Source of the DNA: Drosophila pseudoobscura
Taxonomy: Eukaryota > Arthropoda > Insecta > Diptera > Drosophilidae
DNA: 64,000 nucleotides
Assembly (NCBI RefSeq): GCF_009870125.1
Contig: NC_046683.1
Span: forward strand, 26,068,129-26,132,128
Direction: 5' to 3'
The notes under the pieces are model-generated. The model searched no databases. It saw only the letters and a program-made list of their open reading frames with translations, and was not told the DNA's origin. The position numbers and the translations under genes are program-made. Shown here piece after piece: positions 1-12,400 of this stretch. Numbering within the stretch: position 1 is the stretch's first letter; each line of letters begins with the position of its first letter.

Positions 1-1610
1 ACATCCATTTTCCGCACAAATCTAAAGGACCCCTTTACTCTTTTTGAATATCGGGTATAAAAATGGAAATAATCCATAAATCATGAGAACGACGTTTTTA
101 AGAGTAATTCTTTTGTAAAAAAAATATACAAAAATAAAAATAAATTTAACAATTTGATTTGGTGAATAAGTACAATGGTGTAGTCAGATTTTAAATATAT
201 ATTTATGCTTAGAGAAAGCAGACTTTTTATATTATTTGATTTGTAAACTTCATAAAAAGGAGTGTGTTTTCTTTTGTTAAAGAAACTGGAATATTTTTTA
301 GATTTCGAAACTATTTGTTTTACAGAAAGGAGTACGCAGCTTATGTAGTTAGTTTCCAATAAAAGTAATAAGGATAACAAACTTTATAACATAATATCAA
401 ATTTCAGCATTGCGATTGATTCGAATGACTACCTTTACAATTAATCTTAGGTTCAATCCAATAAGCTTCAATTATTCAATTATTTAAAAATCGTTGTCTT
501 GCGTTAATTTAATTCATTTAATTTTTAGTTTAATTTTTTTAATTTAACAATGATTATTCGCAGTTCTGTAATTTAAAAGTATCTGTCAGAGTCAAAATTA
601 AGTATTACGGAGCTTGACTTTCATTACAGATGAGGAGACTAGTTTATTATTTTCCTATTTACGAAGTTTCAAATCGGATTACATTAATGAAAATTAAGTT
701 ACCCTTATACACTGTTTTTTTTTTCGAGCTCTCGGTCACGAGCGTTGGACCGGCATGTATGTATTTTGTGTTTTGAATCTTAGTCATCTTTCTTCAGGTT
801 TCGCTTGTAAGTCTACGTGCCCAAGGTTTTCGAAAATAACTCTTTGATGGAGATGTCTAAAGATGTATAAAGCCAATAACGCATAGCCTCGTAAAATTCT
901 ATCAGAATTGTTGTATCGTATGTGAATGTGAAATTAAATTAATAAACATATAAGAAATATGTTATTTTTTGCCAATTGTAGATAATTATTTGTCTAGACT
1001 TGTTTTCTTTTATAATTACATATGGGCATTTCCGCGGGCCGCAAACATTTAGATTCCTCCTTTAAATATATCTTTTGAAGAGAAAATAACACGATTCATC
1101 TCGAAACAAGAAAACTGACGTCAAATTCAAATTCAGCGACCCCAAAAACCTTCGGGCCACGAGTTTCAAGCGAATCCGATGAATTTTTCAAAAAAGCTTT
1201 CACCATGCTTCGACCGAATTGATTTTTTTTAAGGTTGAAAAAAAACCTGATGTGATAGATATGATACTCTGGTCAGCCGCGCCCAAACCTTTTTTCGTGT
1301 GGCTGTGGTTTCTTTCTTATAGGAGGAAATAGTAAAGGAAAACATGACTAAAAATAACGAAAAATACCAAAACAAAAAGTGATCTTTTGCTTATTTGAAT
1401 AGGTTTTCAGATGAAGGTTATTGAAATCTTATGCCAATTAGTTAAATTATCTTAGTTTATGTCGATTTGGAAAATAATATAGGCACAAAAGTATATGGAA
1501 ATCTGTTTTTCTTGACTTTTATTTTTGGCTTCGGTTGATATTTCCACGGTTGCCCATGTACTACATATATGTATGGTCATATGTATGAATGTTACTATGA
1601 ATATGATTTT
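1..1610. other. AT-rich non-coding flank
   Basis: No gene, RNA or recognisable transposon was found on either strand. The stretch is AT-rich with short homopolymer runs. The open frame at 81-380 (minus) is low-complexity Leu/Ile/Lys/Ser and looks like a product of base composition. A slightly more GC-rich patch near 1025-1310 has no coding features I recognise. Confidence 0.6.
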
Positions 1611-2719
1611 TATACCCGATACTCAAAATGAGTATTGGGGTATATTAGATTTGTGGTAAAAGTGGATGTGTGTAACGTCCAGAAGGAATCGTTTCCGACC
1701 CCATAAAGTATATATATTCTTGATCAGCATCAATAGTCGAGTCGATTGAGCCATGTCTGTCTGTCCGTCTGTCCGCCCGTCCGTCTGTCCGTCCCTATCA
1801 GCGCCTAGTGCTCAAAGATTATAAGAGCTAGAGCAACGATGTTTTGGATCCAGACTTCTGTGATATATCACTGCTACAAAAATATTTCAAAACTTCGCCC
1901 CGCCCACTTCCGCCCCCACAAAGGACGAAAATGTGTGGCATCCACAATTTCGACGATACGAGAAAACTAAAACTAAAAACTACGCAGAATCGTAGAAGAT
2001 GACTATATCTTACAGAGTGCAAAATCTGAACCAGATCGTATAATTATTATAGCCAGAATCACGAAAACAATTTCACTCTTTCTCGCTCTGTCTCACTCTA
2101 ACACACAGGTTTCATGGTCGGTTTTGCCAATTGCAAAATATGAGTTCAAGGATCTCAGAACCCATAAGAGCTAGAGCAACCAAATTTGGTATCCACACTT
2201 CTGTGATATCGGCCCAAAAAATCAAAATTTCGCCGCACCCCCCTTCCGCCCCCGCAAAGGACGAATATCTGGGGCAACCACAAATCTCAGAGACTATTAA
2301 GGCTAGAGTAACCAAATTTGGTATCCGCACTTCTGTTAGATCTCACTATAAAACGTATATCTCAGAATTTCGCCCCACCCCCTTCCAACCCCCACAAAGG
2401 ACGAGAATCTGTTGCATCCACAATATTGCAGATTCGAGAAAACTAAAAACGCAGAATCATAGAGAATGACCATATCTATCAGATTGCTGAGTCTGGATCA
2501 GATCAGATAATTTTTATAGCCAACAGGAACAAATAAATTTGCATTGGCTACGCAGCGCCCGACGTCACGCACAGACTGATTTTCTGTCTTTCTCGCACGC
2601 ACTCTTTGTCGTGTCGTTTTTTATTAGCGGCGTCTGCCGGAGGAGAGCCATACTCACTTAGTATCGGGTATAACTGTAGAGTTGCGCTGTCCGCAGCAAC
2701 TCACAACGTTCCCCCTCGT
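1611..2719 (+). mobile_element. DINE-1-like (Helentron) element, full-length copy
   Basis: Non-autonomous rolling-circle repeat of about 1.1 kb. The left end opens with TATACCCGATACT inside a self-pairing segment (ATACTCA/TGAGTAT). It is followed by the GTCTGTCTGTCCGTC-type core, several blocks with CCGCCCCCACAAAGGACGA, then the inverse of the left end (AGTATCGGGTATA), a terminal hairpin (GAGTTGC...GCAACTC) and the end CCCCCTCGT. It is preceded by a T run, as are the other full copies at 13199, 15790 and 21460. Open frames inside it are chance. Assignment to the DINE-1/Helentron group rests on this architecture; the exact family name is not known to me. Confidence 0.85.
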
Positions 2720-2769
2720 TATTGCTCGTTTTGTATAATCTTCTTTAACATGCTTTTCTTTTTACAGAC

Positions 2770-2990
2770 TCCTACTATATCACATTGAACCAAGTGATTT
2801 TTGTTAGGCCCCTGCAAATCGCGAAATTGTATGGAATACATAATTCTGAAATTCTGGTACCTCGCATTCGCAAATGTAATTTTTAGCGATGAAAAAAATT
2901 TAATTTGGGCCGTATTCAGATGGCCATCATAAATATTGGAGAGTTGCGCGTCATCCACGGGCAACTTGTTACATGCACATGTAGTGCACA
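2770..2990 (+). pseudogene. Tc1/mariner transposase relic
   Basis: A short segment near 2872-2900 reads NVIFSDEK in the plus frame, the first-aspartate motif of Tc1-type transposases. It is followed by sequence that aligns by eye with the relic at 33280-33380 (shared 'cataaatattggagag' and 'cgtcatccacgggcaa'). Frames are broken and no terminal repeats are visible. It is a decayed fragment of the same family as the relic at 32890-33470. Confidence 0.55.
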
Positions 2991-3361
2991 TATTATTATT
3001 TACCTAAGGTATAAGAAAACGATTCCAATTGCATTCGGATAATTATTGCGTCTGAATCAAAAAATACGTTCGCCAGAATTGTCGACTAAAGTAAACCAAA
3101 CCATAGCTAATTACCATTTTTTTTATAACGTAGCGATTCGCAAACAGGTGTTGACATAACTTAATGTGTAATTTCTATGATTGTATATTGATATATGTAC
3201 ATGTAAGTAGTTTATACTTATATATACAAATACATAAATGTATGTATGTATATATAAATGCAGATAAAACACATTTAATTCTATCAAATTATACATTTGA
3301 ATTTGTATGTATGTACGCTTATTTGTCTAAAAATAAAAAAGTAAAAAAAATATAAAATTTC
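2991..3361. other. AT-rich non-coding sequence
   Basis: No recognisable feature. Contains TATG/TACA-rich microsatellite-like sequence around 3190-3320. Confidence 0.5.
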
Positions 3362-3480
3362 AGCCCGATTTGACAGAGGTGCCGACTTGAGGTCAAAGTC
3401 GAAAAAACACGATATTTTTCCAATGGTTCCTATGACAGCTATATTATATCTATATTATCTATTTTAGTTCGATTGGTTAA
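3362..3480 (-). repeat. INE-1/DNAREP1-like repeat fragment
   Basis: Shares a block with 5405-5515 and 23484-23610: in the inverse orientation all three read 'AGCTGCC/TATAGGAAC...AATATCGTATTTTTGAACTTTGACC' with substitutions. The phrase 'tagctgccataggaac' is typical of the old INE-1 repeat of Drosophila. The fragment has no defined ends. Confidence 0.5.
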
Positions 3481-3606
3481 CACTGAACCCCACAAAAAAT
3501 AGTCAACAGTCAACTTTTATATTAAATTAACAATTTTTATTAATCAATGAATGTTGAATAGCATATTCCTTTCCAACGTTTAGCAACTTCTGAAAATCAT
3601 CTTGTT

Positions 3607-3808
3607 TTTATATCCAAAACTCAAAAGGAGTATAGAGATATACTACATTTCTGGGAAAAGTGGATATGTGTAACGTCCAGAAGGAAGCGTTTCCGACCCC
3701 ATAAAGTAGATTTGTTCTTGATCAGCATTAATAGCTGAGTCGATTGAGCCATGTCTGTCTGTTCGTCCCTATGAGCGCCTAGTTCTCAGAGACTATAAGC
3801 AATCAAAT
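3607..3808 (+). repeat. DINE-1-like fragment, 5' part
   Basis: Diverged left-end piece: a decayed TATACCCGATACT-like start, then 'gtgtaacgtccagaaggaagcgtttccgacccc', written here only as a landmark in parts ('gtgtaacgtccagaagga'), and a short GTCTGTCTGTTCGTCC core. It stops near 3808. Confidence 0.7.
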
Positions 3809-3849
3809 TTGTTATGAGTAAGCGCGAGAGTGGTGACTACAATTTCATA

Positions 3850-3985
3850 TGTTTCTTTTAGGAATAATAATGATACGATTAAAATCAATCTGGTTCATAT
3901 GGTAATTTTCTATGATTGTGTGTTCGGTTCTCGTATCTTCAAAAATGTGGATGCCCAGATTTTCGCCCTTTCAAACATGCGAAAG
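3850..3985 (-). repeat. DINE-1-like fragment, inverse orientation
   Basis: Inverse match to the middle of the DINE copies (TCTCGTATCTTCAAAAATGT, GGATGCCCAGATTTTCGCCC). Diverged and truncated at both ends. The open frame covering it (3830-4051) is not a gene. Confidence 0.55.
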
Positions 3986-4157
3986 TCGATTGCAATGATA
4001 TTTTTAAGAAATGAGATAAATTTAATTTTATTCATTTCATCATTTTTATAAAACTCTACTCAATATTTGGATTGTATTGAGAAGCGTTTTATAAAAAAAT
4101 ATAACTTCTGACAAAACTTGAACTTGACTAAATATTAACAAATTGAAAGAAAAAAAA

Positions 4158-5056
4158 AACGAACTGAAACGTTGTGAGTTGCTGCGGCGACCGCAACACT
4201 ACATTTATACCCGATACATAGTCAGTATGGCTACATTGCGTGCGGAAGAGACCGAAAACGTGTCTGAACATGTTGTCGGGTGCTGCGTAGCAACTGCAAA
4301 TTAATTTGTTCCTTTTAGCTATATAATGATCCGATCTGGGGCGAAATTATGAAATATACGTTTTATAGTGAAATCTAACAGGAGTGTGGATAACAAATTT
4401 GGTTACTCTAACCTTAATAGTCTCTGAGATTTGTGGATGCCCCAGATTTTCGTCCTTTGCTGGGGCGGAAGGGGGTGTGGCATCCACATTTGTAAAGATA
4501 CGGGAAAACCATAATACGCAGAATAGTAGAGAATGATTATATCTTCTAGACTGCAGAATCTGAAGCAGATCGTATTATTATATAGCGATTATTATAGCCA
4601 GAATGAAGAAAAAAATTTCATTCTTTCTCGCTCTGTCTCTCTCTAAAACACACGTTTCATGGTCGGCTTTGCCTACAGCTAAAAATGAGCGCCTAAATCT
4701 ATGAGATTATAAGAGCTAGAGTAACCCAAAATTTGTATCCACACTCCTGTGATATGGGACCTTCACAAGTGAATTTCTAAATGTCGCCGTACCATCCACA
4801 ATTTTGAAGATACAAAAAAATTAAATACGCAAAATCATAGAAAATGACTATATCTACCAGATTACCGAATCGGAATCAGAACAAATCAATTCGCAGGGGC
4901 TACGCAAATCTAGCTACGCACTTACTCATTCTCTCTCTCTCTGTTACACACTGTTCGTCATGCAATGTGTGTGTCCTCTGGCGGCGGAGAGCCATACTAA
5001 GTATCAGTTATAAATGTAGAGTTGCGGCCGTAGCAGCAACTCACAACTCCCTGTCA
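4158..5056. mobile_element. Composite DINE-1-like pair, two 3' halves back to back
   Basis: 4158-4480 is the inverse of a DINE 3' half: hairpin (GAGTTGCTGCGG...), then TATACCCGATAC and blocks in reverse order. 4481-5056 is a plus-orientation 3' half ending in its own hairpin (GAGTTGC...GCAACTC). Both outer ends are therefore 3' termini and no 5' end is present. The two halves are diverged from each other and from the full copies. Confidence 0.7.
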
Positions 5057-5806
5057 TTTGGTTATAGTTCATAAGTTCAGCTGTATCAAAAACCAATTTT
5101 AAATGTGCTAATATTTTAAGAACATTTCATAAATCGTCTCTAACAACTAAACATAATCAGTACGCACATGATTTTTTCTCAATTTCATTTGACAGAAGTT
5201 AATTTTCGCATTTCTTCTGTCATTTAAATTTGTTGCAACGTACAGATCAGTTAAACAAAACTTGGTTTGTTCATGACTCAAACGCTGCCCGCAAATATAT
5301 TTCACTCACTACATCAATTCGATATTTTAATACACAGAACGAATTGCACATTAGTATGAAAAGTTCGATGTTAACTATTTATTGTTGGCTTAAATATTAA
5401 CCAATCGAGATGCAATTTTAGGGCGATGTATAATAGAGCTGCCAAAGGAACCATTGGCATAATATCGTATTTTTGAACTTTGACCTTAAGTCAGCACCTG
5501 TAAACCCTAATGTATGTAGTAGAGCCCTGCCTGTATCCATTGTAAGCTCCAAATTACATGTATTACTATAGTCAGCTCTTTACGATGCGTTTTAATAATA
5601 CCAATCTTTAGACTTGGACGGTTCGTTCCTATTCACTCATATGTGGTATCTGGAACTGCGGATCTAAATGAAAATTTTCTTTGGGTATTTGCATTATTCC
5701 AAATTTTTTGTTTATTTCGCATTTATTTTCGCACGTTGCTCAGGCGGTGTATTTATAGGGCTCATAAGCACAGCAACAAAGATGAACACACACAAATATA
5801 AAGTTA
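5057..5806. other. Non-coding, with an INE-1-like fragment
   Basis: No gene seen. An INE-1-like block lies at about 5405-5515 in plus orientation (AGAGCTGCCAAAGGAACCAT...AATATCGTATTTTTGAAC). The rest is AT-rich sequence without features I recognise. Confidence 0.5.
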
Positions 5807-6868
5807 TTTCATTTAAAATAAATTAACTAACAATTTTTGTAATGCTCTCTTGTTCTTTTTACAAGAAAAATACAAACGAAAAATAGAGATCCAAGCGAAT
5901 CGAAACAAATTCTGAAGTCCTGGGAATTCCCGCAATGACTGAACCAGTAAAGCATCGAAATCATACTGCGTAACTTTTTTCGTACATACATACATATATT
6001 GTGTATTATTTCCAAGTCTCTTATGTGAGCGTCTGGATGTCGTGAATTTCACTATTTATGTGTTAAATACAGTATAATTATAAGGTTATTATATAGTTTA
6101 TATAAAGTAGGAGGGCATATGTGCTGGTTGTGGGCACCCCTACGCAAGCTTGGACAGCAAGCGGGCGCTACAGATCTGATTAGTGGGAATTAACGGTGCC
6201 CAGCTTTCGCGCTGATAACAAAACAAATATATGAATTTTTCTAATAAAGAAAAAAGTGGCTTAAATTGTTTTTGAAGATCAATTTTTCAACCAAGGCGAG
6301 TGTTTCACTTTGTTTCCAGTGTTTCATTTTTCATTTTCATTTAAAATAAATTAACTAACAATTTTTGTAATGCTCTCTTGTTCTTTTTACAAGAAAAATA
6401 CAAACGAAAAACAGAGATCCAAGCGAATCGAAACAAATTCTGAAGTCCTGGGAATTCCCGCTTTGACTGAACCAATAAAGCATCGAAATCATACTGCGTA
6501 ACTTTTTTCGTACATACATACATATATTGTGTATTATTTATTTCCATGTCTCTTATGTGAGCGTCTGGATGTCGTGAATTTCACTATTTATGTGTTAAAT
6601 ACAGTATAATTATAAGGTTATTATATAGTTTATATAAAGTAGGAGGGCATATGTGCTGGTTGTGGGCACCCCTACGCAAGCTTGGACAGCAAGCGGGCGC
6701 TACAGATCTGATTAGTGGGAATTAACGGTGCCTAGCTTTCGCGCTGATAACAAAACAAATATATGAATTTTTCTAATAAAGAAAAAAGTGGCTTAAATTG
6801 TTTTTGAAGATCAATTTTTCAACCAAGGCGAGTGTTTCACTTTGTTTCCAGTGTTTCATTTCATTTTG
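5807..6868 (+). repeat. Direct tandem duplication, two copies, period 529 bp
   Basis: Two adjacent, nearly identical units: about 5807-6335 and 6336-6868. The start motif 'aactaacaatttttgtaat' recurs at a spacing of 529 bp, and both copies end in 'gtttcactttgtttccagtg'. Only a handful of differences are visible (for example gcccagc/gcctagc and ttatttcc/ttatttatttcc). Each contains an unusually GC-rich patch ('gcaagcgggcgctacag') amid AT-rich DNA. No ORF in it resembles a known protein. Confidence 0.85.
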
Positions 6869-7940
6869 TGATTTGTCGTCGTGCTTAACCAAAATTTACG
6901 AATCACGTTATTAAATTTATGTTAACGTAAAGTATTTTATCACTGTTTTAATTCATTTTACGTGATATTAGCCAAGTTAACAATGGAAAAATCATTTAAT
7001 AAATGTGAAAGCGTGTCATATTTGTTGTTATTTATACCAGTTAAGGCTTAAAATAATTAATTTTTTTTTTCTTTATTTGCGGTAGTTTTTTTTCATATTT
7101 TTTAATTTTTGGCGGAGGCCCACAGACGAGTGCAATATTTCCTCTTTCAAAAAATGTTTACTTCACTAATATATTGATACAATTTTACCATTTGAAGGTA
7201 TTAATTTATTTCCTTCACTGACAGTTACCTAAGACCTATAGCTTTAATTCGCCCACTTATGTTTGTATAATATGCACTTGGCTTTGACAAAAACGGCGCC
7301 CACAACCGGCACACTTCCCCTTTACATTTATATATACATTTATAAGTATGTATGGAAATATATTTGTATATATATGGTTCAATTAGACCCCGGACTTGTA
7401 GTATAAAAAGTTTCAAGAAAATTGTTAAATTCAAAGAAAGTACAACTTTTAATGGAATTTTTCGTGTTAAACCGATATTTTGGTGGATAAAATCGTGGTC
7501 ATAAGGGCAGTTTCCGAAAAATAAATCTTTTTTTTTTTAAATCGAAAGAAAATTAAAAAGGGTGGCTGTAGTGTCCGGTGATCTATTGAAATATATAAAT
7601 ATGTTAAATTATACAAATATACATATAAATACATATACTCTCTACACATGTATACAATATAATTTTATTAGTTAATATAAATAGATATATATATTTATAT
7701 ACTTTAGAATATTAGCAATTTTATAACTCTAGAATTCTACTATGTTTCTATTACATATATATTTAGAAAATATCTGTCTATATATATATTTTTTATATGC
7801 GTTTATATATTTTGAATATAATTAATTTGTGGCAATTTTTTAATAACCAAAAATGTATAGATTTTTAACGGCAAATTTTAAACAATAAATAAAATTGTTT
7901 AGCGTTTAAAGAGTGCGAAACAAAACACTTAATTTTATAT
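6869..7940. other. 3' flank of Rop
   Basis: AT-rich sequence between the tandem duplication and the Rop stop codon. The near part (about 7850-7940) would hold the Rop 3' UTR, and AATAAA-type signals are plausible on the minus strand. No other gene seen. Short ORFs here are Tyr/Ile/Lys-rich and not credible. Confidence 0.5.
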
Positions 7941-9437
7941 TTAATCTTCCTTAGAAAGACTTCCCAAGTCACTGAGAAAGATTTCAGGAGAAAGAACGTG
8001 CGATGATCCGACCAGCACCTCCCAGTTACGCACAGAGTTAGTTACTTCATAAGCGCACCGCATTTCAGACATACTCATGCCACCCACAATGAATATAATC
8101 AGCCTGGGAACGTTTTTTACTTGCGCCTGGGCCTTGTCCTTGTGCCAATGGCCATAACGGGCACTAGTAGGCGCATGATAGTTCGTATTTTGTGCCCTAC
8201 CTTCAAGAAAGGGGAAATGTCGTTGATCGAGCTTATCCTCAATGCAATCCTCCATTATGTCCTTGATTACGGGCGTCCAACGAGACATCTGATAGGTGCT
8301 TTCGGTTATTCGTTCTTTGCGCGGCACTGAATATACCTTTTTGCGAGACTAAAATATAAAAAATTTAACATTTTTCATCTTTTCCGTAGATTACTCACAT
8401 CAGCAATGACATTGATTCCCAGGTAGCTTAAATTGCGAATCATATCTTGATCTTTCGGAGACAACTGGGCATGCGTGAAGAGTTTAGTCAAATTTTCCTC
8501 CGAAATCCCATTTTTGATCATCACATAAAGGGCAATTATGCGAACTTTATCGTAGTTAGAAACATTCTAGAACAGGGTTTTAGATAGATCATAAATAATA
8601 TAAATAATTGGAGCTTACCGCATCCAATAATATAGGCACAATATTCCGCATATGGTCCTTAATTTTTTCGCCCTCGGCATCAGTACCCATCGCCAAGTCT
8701 TGTTCAACACGACATAGCTTGTCCACATAGTTTTGATAGGATTTCATGCAGTCCTCGGCCAAATGCAAATGAGTTGAGTACTTTGACAGCTCCTTTTGAT
8801 ATTGCGGCATCTTTTTGATCATTTGAGATAAATCGCGCATTGAGGACTTATCAGCTGTATGCGAAAAATGGAAACATTTAGAGTGATTAATGATGAAAAA
8901 TGTTATGAAAGACTTACTGGAACTCATCCGCTTTGAGTCGGTAAACTTTTTCAAATTCTGCGTAACCTGTGTTGACACGACTGCAATATGCTCGTGGCGC
9001 AACTCTACCCACAAGTCGTCGTTCTCATCCAGTAACACCTCCTTCTCAGGTTGGTTGGGTCCTGGAGTATAGCGGTACACATCGTTAACAATTGGTAGTA
9101 AATCATAGGCCATAGCCTGAAGTGTAAGCTCATGTAAAAACGGTGATACACAATCGAAGCCACGATCCAAAATAAGCAATTGGGAACGTGCTTTTTCCGG
9201 CCCTTCGCCCATGGTCGGCTCGTCAGCCTTGTAGGCGTCCAGTTTTTGCTGAATCGAAGCAGCCAGATCGATATTTCGATCCCAGTCGCTCCTGTAGCGA
9301 ACGTTAGGATATTCGCCCAAAGTTGCACACAATGTGGCAATTTGCTCGGCAATGCGCTCGATGTGCTTGTTTCGAATGGAAGAAAATGCCGGTGAGTATA
9401 AGCACTGGAACGTGTCCGGTGAGTCCAGCGAATAGAC
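7941..9437 (-). CDS. Rop: Rop coding exons 5-8 cluster
   Basis: Exon 5 (8918-9437) starts [16 protein letters not shown] and contains the conserved [18 protein letters not shown]. Exon 6 (8619-8854), exon 7 (8399-8566) and exon 8 (7941-8348) complete domains 2-3 and end [12 protein letters not shown]. Introns are 63, 52 and 50 bp, the compact size typical of Drosophila. This contrasts with the huge introns elsewhere in the gene. Confidence 0.95.
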
Positions 9438-12400
9438 CTGAGTAGGGAAAAATCGATATTATTAAGAGAACATTTGAAAGTAAATGTTTATTTAAGTAAG
9501 CATAGGAGTTACAGATTATATGTAAGTTTGAAGAACGGTTAAACCAATGATTTGTATTAACGTAAATATGTATTTATGTACAGTATGTCAAGAAACTCTT
9601 TACACACTGAAATTAAATTACATTTTTTGACTTTGGATAAGAAATTAATGGCCTTTGGTTCAAATTTATCAAATTTTTTTAATTCCTAACCATTCAGGGA
9701 TTAATTATAAAGTAGTTAGTGAAAAAAGAATAACAAAACTATAAATAGGTAACTTACAAAACAACAAAAACAATGATTACTCATTTTTGACACTGTCAAG
9801 AAACTCTTTACACAAAATATTTTCATTTTTTAAATTCAAAATTCTTTGTAATTATTTAATATATTTAACTTATTTTAATATTTGGTATGTCCTCCCTTAG
9901 CATTGACTACATGCTGGAGCCGTTTTTTCATCGAATTTATCAGTTTTTGTAGGTCATACTCAAAGGGAATCTTTTGCCACTCTTCCAGTATGAATTCTTT
10001 TAGCTGATTGCGGTTTTTGGGCTGTCTTTTCCCACTTTCTTCTTGAAGTAGGCCCACAAATTTTCAATGGGGCTAAGATCGGGGCTCTGGGGTGGTGTAT
10101 CAATAACTTTTCCACAGTTGTAAAGCACCCAAGCTCTCACATTGGACTCTATGTTTGGGATCATTGTCTTGATAAAACTTGAATTTGGCCATATTGTCCG
10201 TAATGAGCCCAAATTTCTCCGCACTGCTTTTTAAATTTGTTTTTAAAATTTGGAGGTACTGTTTGACATCCATTGTGTTCTCAATAAATGCAATATTTCC
10301 CACTCCTCGGATAGAGATGCACCCCCAAATCATAACCGCAAATTTTCCAAACTTTACAGTCGGAAAGATGTTTCGGTTATCTAAAGCTATTAACGGCTTG
10401 CGCCATACTCTGGGTGTACCATCATTGTAATAAAGCATCATTTCTGTTTCGTCGCACTATATATGACGTCATCCCAATACTCTGCCGGCTTACTGATCAT
10501 GTTAACAGCGAAAGTGAAGCGCTTTTCCACATTGACCGACGAAAGCAGCGGTTTTTTTCGTGCCACTCTGGAAGAGTATTCATGGCGTAGAATAACCTGG
10601 CGTACTGTTTCGTGTGAAACAACCAAGTCAAGTTCCTTGGCCAGAGTCCTGACCGATATTTGCGGATTCGGATTATCTTTCCTCATGATTACGCGGTCTG
10701 CCCGTCTGTCTATCTTCCTTTTACGGCCACCTCCAGATTTTGTTTCCAGTCTCCCTTCGTTCTTCGCGCGACTTAGGACATTGTAAATTGTTTTCCTTGA
10801 TACTGAAAACATTTCTACCATGTCTGCAACAGATTTGCCCAACTGGTGATTATAGTAAATCAACTGGACAACGTCAAAACTAAGTCTTTTGCCAGGCATT
10901 TTAAAAATTTCAGAATGTTACTCTGTACATGTGCACCGGTCAAAATTTCGCAACCAAATCAAAGTCAATGCAAAAATAGAGCATCACTGAGCAACGCCAA
11001 AAGCATAGATTACGGTAAAGTCCCGTTTTTTCTAAGAACGAGATCAAAACAGAGCTCGAAAACGAAATGTGTAAAGAGTTTCTTGACAGTGTCAAAAATG
11101 AGTAATCATTGTTTTTGTTGTTTTGTAAGTTACCTATTTATAGTTTTGTTATTCTTTTTTCACTAACTACTTTATAATTAATCCCTGAATGGTTAGGAAT
11201 TAAAAAAATTTGATAAATTTGAACCAAAGACCATTATTTTCTTATCCAAAGTCAAACAATTTAATTTATTTTCAGTGTGTAAAGAGTTTCTTGACATACT
11301 GTAGATCCCTCCATGAATCCACAGTAAACTAATTTTGATGGCGTATTATGATTCAGATTTTGTATTACTTCAGTCATACATCCGAATCCTGCCGACCCCA
11401 GCATGTACATACATATGTACAAAGATTAAGGTAAACGTAAAAATTTATCGTTTAGTACTTTTTTTCTGGTAGAAAGAAAGAAATAATAATATACATAGCA
11501 AGTTTTCATTTTGCCTGATTCGCCTTCCAGCATAACATAACATTCGTACCAACTTTGATGCATATTTTCCATATATTCCGTAGCGTTCCAGTAAAGCAAT
11601 AAGATTTCTGGGTTCTTATCTTTTTTGTAGTTTTGTATCTTCATACTTAAAGCAACTTGTTTTACCATTTTTAAATTACACTTAGCCGTGTCGAATCGTG
11701 TTAGAAGTTATGCTTTTACATACACAAACATAATAAAATAAGTATAATAAAACGAAAAAAAGAGAGTGTATGCGTGTTAAAATTTTGTTTGCGAAAAAAA
11801 GGACCCTAGTGTGCATGTTGAAATTATTCTCAGCCTAATACCGAAGGGTATTTGCATTTAGATTCGCAGTTTTAGACCCATAATCGAGTTATTGCCAACG
11901 ATAGTCTTTTTCAATCCTTGACAGCAGAATGAACCCTATTAAAGATATTTTGATTTCTGGAAATAGAGCCAACCAAATTGTAAAGGAACGAACAAAAGAT
12001 GTATACAATATTATATATAATATACATACATATATTATATTATAAATATTATTATGCATCCTTGAATTTATTCAAAATCATGCAAAAAACTTATGTATGA
12101 ATGTACACAGAAAACTGTATTTTAATTGTAGCCCAGAATGTAGCAGAATACAATGGACGGTTTGAGGTGTGATTAGAAATAAATTTAACTTCTATATCTA
12201 TATACATATGTATGCATACATATACATCTAATTCCGTTTGTACGAAGTATTTTTAACATATTATATTTAACACAGTTTAAACAAAATAAAAATTTCCATT
12301 TAGCACGATTCAAAATAACACAACACAAATAAATAAAAACACACACGCTCACAAACAGCCAGAAACCATTCGAAAAAACGGACGTGTCGCCGTAAGAAAT

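Noticed and set aside
1740..1800. GTCTGTCTGTCC arrays as CRISPR-like or independent satellites
   Set aside because: They are the internal simple-repeat core of DINE-type elements and recur at the same place in each copy.
10463..10786. 107-codon plus-strand ORF, also at 14528-14851
   Set aside because: Antisense shadow of the Tc1 transposase N-terminal region.
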